The notes under the pieces: model-generated | Seen by the model: the letters and a program-made list of their open reading frames with translations, nothing else | The model's database searches: none | Told to the model about the DNA's origin: nothing | Program-made: the position numbers and the translations under genes | In this document: one piece after another, positions 58,381-64,000 of the stretch | Numbering within the stretch: position 1 is the first letter of the stretch | How the letters are laid out: each line of letters starts with the position of its first letter | Assembly (NCBI GenBank): GCA_005406025.1 | Contig: BGZK01000761.1 | Location: 186,001-250,000 of the forward strand | Direction of reading: 5' to 3' | DNA: 64,000 nt | Origin: Eumeta japonica | Taxonomy: Eukaryota > Arthropoda > Insecta > Lepidoptera > Psychidae

Positions 58381-61300
58381 ATAGTTACTATTGCCATTAC
58401 AAACGATCGTGGCGAATCGAGATCATTCATGTCTTCGTTGAAATTACGCTATGGGAAAGTTTCGTCTTATATTGTTGCTGTTTATCACGCATTGTATTTG
58501 AACTATTTATTTTTTTTTAACTCACCCATAGATATGGACAGTTCCATTTTAAGATTCCTCTTTTTATAAGAACTAATCTGTACACTCTAAAATACATAAA
58601 TTGGTATGATTCAGAATTTGACGTAAATAAACACCCCAAAAATGTAACATTATAATGCAATTGGAATTTGATTTAATTATTAATTTATGAGCTTACGTTA
58701 TTGAGCGTTTCGTAACATTAAGGAATTTTAAATTTTATTTTCTCTAAAGCAAAGATATAATAGATAGCTTATAAAACATGTTATAATAGGAAAATTAGAT
58801 TAATATGTGGTAAATATTTCATTTCTTCAGATGACACATTTTATAAATGAGGTATGTTTAAAATATTCAAACGTATATACCTGTTAAAATAAGCATTTAC
58901 GACATCATTACTTTACTTGCGCAGCAACCATTATGCAATAGTTTAACACCCAGTTTTACATAGACTATACTCTATGGTGAAAGTTGAATACACTTTGATT
59001 TAAAGTAGCCCGTACAAACTACAAAGACAAATCCTTTTGGGTGTTTATATAGAGATTCATTATGAACAATTTTATTTATTTTATATATGTCCTGTCAAGT
59101 TTTTATCACCCATCTATTTCATCAAACAAATAAACCGGTCAAATGCGTGTCGGACCTGGACCACGAGCAGTGTAGGGTTCCGTAGTTACCCATCACAATA
59201 TGTGGACTCGGAAGGGGTCTTTTTGTTTTACAATATAAACCTATTAATTGAGTTCACAGTTCAACGCCTAATAACGTCTAAAAACGTGCCTACAAAGGAT
59301 GGGTGTGAAGGATGCTATGATTTTATATTTTCATAATTTTACATGGTTCATAAACTGAAATTTTACACACCCAACAATATTATCCAAATAATTTTCAATG
59401 GAACTGGTGAATGAGAAATTTTGATTACTTTTTAACTTGTAATTAAGTCACGTAGCTGTGATAGTATCCCTTTTAACTTTGTTATATACCTACTACTACC
59501 CTAAATTTTGTTACATATTCAAGGATAACCATTGCACACTTGCACACTTGACTTTATTAAAAATTAGCATTCTCAAGTTTGATATTCGCAAAGGGATTCC
59601 TAAATTAAAAAAAATAGTATTCACAAACCCAACATGTTTTTGAATAAGCTATTCAATGATCCTGCACACCATGGAATCAGTGAGCAAAAAAAAATCATCC
59701 ACACTTTAAGTGTAGGAGATTTTTTTTTTAAGATTTCATTTATACCACTTTGTGGGCGTGATTAATATGAATATTCATGCTAAATTATTACTTTCTGGTA
59801 TTAAATCTCTGACTTTAGGATACATAGACAAACGGACGGACGAATGGAAGGACATGGTGAAGCTATAAGGATTTCTTGTTGTCTATGAAAATTTAAAAAA
59901 CAAAACGATTACAAAGTAAAATAACTTAATTTTTGTCATAAATAAGTCCTTGATTTTCAAAAATGAATTCGATATCTAGCAAACAAAATGGCATCTTTGC
60001 GTTAATAAAAATCTGAAAAACTTATGACTCAAGAGGCCGTCCTTAAGCAACTCGGTTATTTTCGACCTCGAAATAAGCTTTTGGTTTAAATATGTTTGGA
60101 TATAGAAATTATACTAAAAACATTGCATACACTAAAAATTCCATTAGGAAATTGGTTAATTTATATGTGGATAATTTCATCTAATAACAAAAAAATCAAA
60201 AAAAAATGTAGTCGGTCAGACGTTCTGGAAGCTAGAAGAGCAGGAAGACAATCGATTACTCTCTGACTTTGAGAATATTTATCAATGACGTAAGTAATTT
60301 TGATTTACGTTTTAACAAATATAGAAAATCAATTTCCATTCATTTCAAAAGTGTTTATTAACAGAATTTTCGACAACACTGTACCTCGAATAAATGCAAT
60401 GACTTTAATACCCGTTGTGCCATTCGACGCGGTTTGTCAAACGTTAGAGCTACATAATTAGATTTGTAAGTCAACTAACCGATTTTTTTATAAACATGTT
60501 TGAACGGAGTTTGCAACAATAGACGTGGCTTTCAAGATTTTAAGTTAATTAGTTATTTTTTGATATCGTATGATTAGTTTGAAAATATTTAAAATAAATT
60601 TTTAAAAACGTTTTTAAAAAACATTATTAAGAATATCTCTACGACGACTTTACTGATCGATAGATATTTTAAAACATTTGTGTTAAAGAACAAGCCCTTT
60701 CGAATGAAGCAAAGTCAATTTCAATCAGTCGATCCGTTTAAAAATTACAAAATATTTACATGTACCCATGCATACATTATGTACATACTTACACTACCTT
60801 AGAAGTTTCCTATGCCCTGAAAACTTTGATTTTGGGGAGATTTTCATTTCGTTAAATAAGATAAAAAAAAAAAACAATAACTATCGAGTTTTAGATTTTT
60901 TTTAGTTTTCTTAACAGGTTATATTTATTAATATTTCTTTATTATATACAATTTCTTGTTGACAATTTCAGAATTCCGTATCTCAACCAAACTCTTTACA
61001 AACATTTTGGTATCTGGTTATAATCGTCAATTTTATCAGACAGCTATGGAGCTAAATTTTTGGATTTTTACGCGGTAAAATACTATATTAGGCCAGTTGT
61101 TTTTCGGGAGATATATATGTATGTATAACAGCGATTATCCGCCCGTTAATGAAGATAAATAATCAAATAGTGTTTGTTTTCCAAACTAGTGCAATGTAAT
61201 AAAGCTTATTTAATAGAAAAGATCTTAAGCTTTTTGTATTTAAAAAAGATATTTATTTTTTTAATATCTCTTATTTTATATTTTAGCGTTTAATTAGAAA

Positions 61301-62159
61301 TTAACAATATTATATATATATACACATTGTGTTAATTGTCTACTTCGTATTATGAAAAAAAGGGAAACTATTACGTGAATCAGAATCTTAAGTGATCATT
61401 TTACTACAATCTAAGCACAAATTCTTCGTAATGGAGGCTACGTAGAGGATTTTTTTCGTGATTCTAGGGAAGACTAAATAAGCTAAATATTTTTTTAAAG
61501 TAAACATAAAATTAATAATTATGGTTTGATATATAAATTAAAATACAAGATTTAATGAATACTTCTAACTTTCTACGGTTCAGTGTAAAAATTGTAAGTA
61601 AAATAAAATGTAATCTTATTTAGTAATCGGGCTATTTTTGCTATTAAATGGAAGACCTAAATATTGAAACTGTATTGCATAGTAGATATTCCCACAAAGT
61701 TGATTTCACGACATTGACATTTCAAAAGTCTATATTAGGTCATTTTTCGATTGAAAAAAAAATGGCGAACCACACAAAAACAATAATGGAATAACATTAA
61801 GAACATATCCTTAAATATGAAACTACAATTACATTGAAAATCTTTTACACTTATTAATTGATATAGTTAATATCGATCATTAAATTAAAATCATATTTAA
61901 ATCTAAAAAAACCTCTGTAGGACAATATAATACAACTTTTTGCATAAGAAAAGTACTCTTATTGCATTCATAGCAAAGTATGTTATCAATTTTATTAAAT
62001 ACCTAGTACATCAAATAATATAATTATTATGTGTTTTCCTTTCTCTTTGTATTAATTAATATAAAAAATACAATTTCAACTTCATAGCCGCATCTAGAGT
62101 ATTTATTTAATTAAAATGCAGTAAGATCAAATACAGCTCCGCGCTTTTCACATCAATTA
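58381..62159. other. intergenic with degenerate repeat copies
   Basis: AT-rich. 59126-59450 and 59816-59880 hold diverged pieces of the common repeat (aaaccggtcaaatgcgtgtc; aaacggacggacgaatgg). Nothing else recognised. Confidence 0.5.
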
Positions 62160-62320
62160 ATGGCCGCCGGATGGCTACCGGTTTGTTGGAGAAAACGCGC
62201 GCGAAAATGCGAACACCGAACACGTGTGTGTCACACGCTGGCGGGAAAAGTTTTACGACGTACTTCATCATAGTCGAGCTCGTTCACCTTGTTCTAAATA
62301 ATATACATTAAAATAAAGGT
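62160..62320 (+). promoter_or_regulatory. candidate promoter and first exon
   Basis: GC-rich island in AT-rich DNA with an E-box CACGTG (62221-62226) and two sites fitting E2F consensus GCGSSAAA (62199-62206 and 62241-62248). A donor-like aaataaag|gtaaaat ends at 62318. No coding frame follows in the window, so the gene would extend right of 64,000, or the island may act on the minus strand. Confidence 0.4.
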
Positions 62321-64000
62321 AAAATGTCCACTTTACTCGCTTACTATTAACATAACATTTGTAATACGTCCGCGAAAATGCATATACACTGTTATATATT
62401 AATATTATTAGAAGGCGCACTAGTAATTACTTTTGTAACACAAGTTGTGGTACTATATTATTCGGCAATATTAATATTTTTTTGCTTAAAAAGTTATATA
62501 TGTGTTTAATAAAGTAATGGGTTAATGGTTAGAGCTTATCGTATGCAATAAGCTAGATATGCCGCTCTATTATGTAATTGAGATGTCCTTGAATAAATAT
62601 TAATGCATTGGGTTTTTCAATTCACTAGTTGAACTGTGATGGCGGCCATTTCATTGCAACAGAAACGTTCCCGGATTGGTACGTTTGTTCCAAATAAAAA
62701 TTTTAGGTTTCCTCTGCTTACGAATGGTGCTACAATATTGCCACCAAGCGATTAGTAAATGTCGTTTTTTTTCTATTAAAAGAGGTGTGTTTATAGAAGT
62801 TTGAATCTTTAATCAAACGAATAAAATACCGTAACATAAAAGCGAAGAGATCTCATAAATAACATAAAATAAATTTAATAAATTTAGACAAACACATGCA
62901 TATCAATATTTAGTCTATGAATTTTCAACCATAAAGGAGTATCGACTTAATATCGGCACTTATAATACATTTATTTCTTTAATTAATAAGTACATTCAAA
63001 CAAATCAACAAAATGCTCATGTAAATCACGTATCTGCTTATCTTTCCTCTTAAAGACAATCCGCTTGCATGTCTGAGCTGTTTCCTGTCTCCAATTCCTA
63101 AAATAGCCGCTAAGTGAACTGACACAAATAAAATGTGCAGCATTCTAAAGAATTAGACCGTCTTCTCCTTAAAATATGTTACGCATCTTTACGTTTCTAT
63201 GTTATAACCAAAAATATTAAACCATGATGATTATGATGACTGCTTTCTTTTTATATAAAAATATATATAGATTACAAGCAAAAATAGTATGCTGCATTTT
63301 TATAAATATATACCATTATTTGACTATTATAAATTGTAATAAACAAACGTATCAATAGTAAAAAAACCTTTAAGCATTTAGGGCTTTTCTAATCATAGCA
63401 TAATATACTGTATATATGTTCATACTCAATATAATTTATTGGCAAAAATTTTGACCTTCTATTTGACATACGACTACAAAAAACTAGTTTGCTATAATTT
63501 CTCGTTCATTTTTCTACGAAGTCGATAATGGACCCGTCGAACAAATATTTCGTAGGAATTTCGGGGAACACTTTTAAAGGTTTGATAAAGTGTAGGACTA
63601 TTTTCCGATATATTTCGATTTTATTATGTATTCCGATGTTAACTTCATCACTTACCCATGCTAGTAATGAATGCAGAATCAAAACTATTTAATTAAAAAA
63701 CAATGAATGTGGTTTTTCAGCTTTGCTGCGAATATATAACTTAAAACAATAAATTATTTTTCACAAAAAATACATTAAAAAAAATTAAAAAGTGGGAAAC
63801 AGTTATTTTCCTTTTTTGTTATAAAGTACCAAAGCGATTCCAATGTCTAAGATAAGTTATTTCTATTGCGAATTTCCTTAAATATTAAGTTTTGGAGAGC
63901 AATAATTAAATTGCATTAGGTACGAAGTCATACTGTACAAAGCGCTGCAACTGAGGTAGCTCTAAATTGACTAGATTTCATCTCGGGTGCACTTGCAATA
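62321..64000. other. AT-rich, no gene seen
   Basis: atggcggccat at 62639-62649 is a possible YY1/Pho site. Otherwise I see nothing that supports a gene, and no coherent open frame. Confidence 0.5.

Noticed and set aside
1..64000. CRISPR arrays, tRNA or rRNA genes, bacterial operons
   Set aside because: No regularly spaced direct repeats, no cloverleaf or rRNA core seen by eye; the window is clearly eukaryotic. Small tRNA-like features could be missed without a scan.

Overview
This is an AT-rich, intron-rich insect nuclear window, most likely from a moth or butterfly. The evidence is the split gene structure with canonical GT-AG introns, protein segments closest to insect ZO-1, and repeats that I recall as typical of lepidopteran genomes. 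One of these is the degenerate element built around 'gtgcgagtcggactcgcac' and 'gggttccgta', seen in several copies. I see no bacterial or operon-like features.

Region 1 (about 1-32,422, possibly to 39,764, minus strand) is one large gene, the insect ZO-1 orthologue polychaetoid (pyd). Read from right to left, the exons encode PDZ1 (32,422-31,563), PDZ2 (30,230-29,961), a linker (29,407-29,252, then 28,189-28,123), PDZ3 (27,973-26,788), SH3 (25,208-24,643), a catalytically degenerate guanylate-kinase domain (23,842-20,651) and a long Pro/Ser/Gly/Tyr-rich tail (18,370-4,635). A 2.6-kb exon (3,732-1,120) follows, with about 20 tyrosine-containing repeats and the first part of a ZU5 domain. The rest of ZU5 lies left of the window. 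I placed the splice sites by hand, and reading-frame phase agrees across nearly all junctions, giving about 2,070 codons. Odd points are a linker exon with no GT donor, an 878-bp exon whose inclusion would shift the frame, an exon with two possible acceptors, and a NAGNAG acceptor.

Region 2 (about 32,423-53,100) is the long first intron and/or 5' flank of pyd. It is full of mobile DNA: a decayed CR1-like LINE (33,073-37,016), a short element with inverted ends (38,476-38,877), a Tigger/Jerky-like transposase fragment containing a 30-bp inverted duplication (near 40,800), a hairpin-rich GC segment (near 42,900), a long foldback element (50,722-51,008) and several imprecise six-base-periodic arrays. 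A small candidate 5' coding exon lies at 39,764-39,717.

Region 3 (about 53,100-57,000, minus strand) holds two compact genes in tandem. One is an unrecognised 299-residue charged protein (54,081-53,182), with a DRE-type TATCGATA site about 240 bp upstream. The other is a two-exon PINX1 orthologue (56,864-55,618) with the G-patch and the conserved nucleolar/telomerase-inhibitor motif.

Region 4 (57,000-64,000) has no gene I can identify. It has two GC-rich islands: one near 58.3 kb that is open on both strands, and one near 62.2 kb with E-box and E2F-type sites that looks like a promoter. No previously undescribed multi-gene system is evident. The most interesting signals are the pyd splicing anomalies, the tyrosine-repeat exon and the structured or foldback segments.
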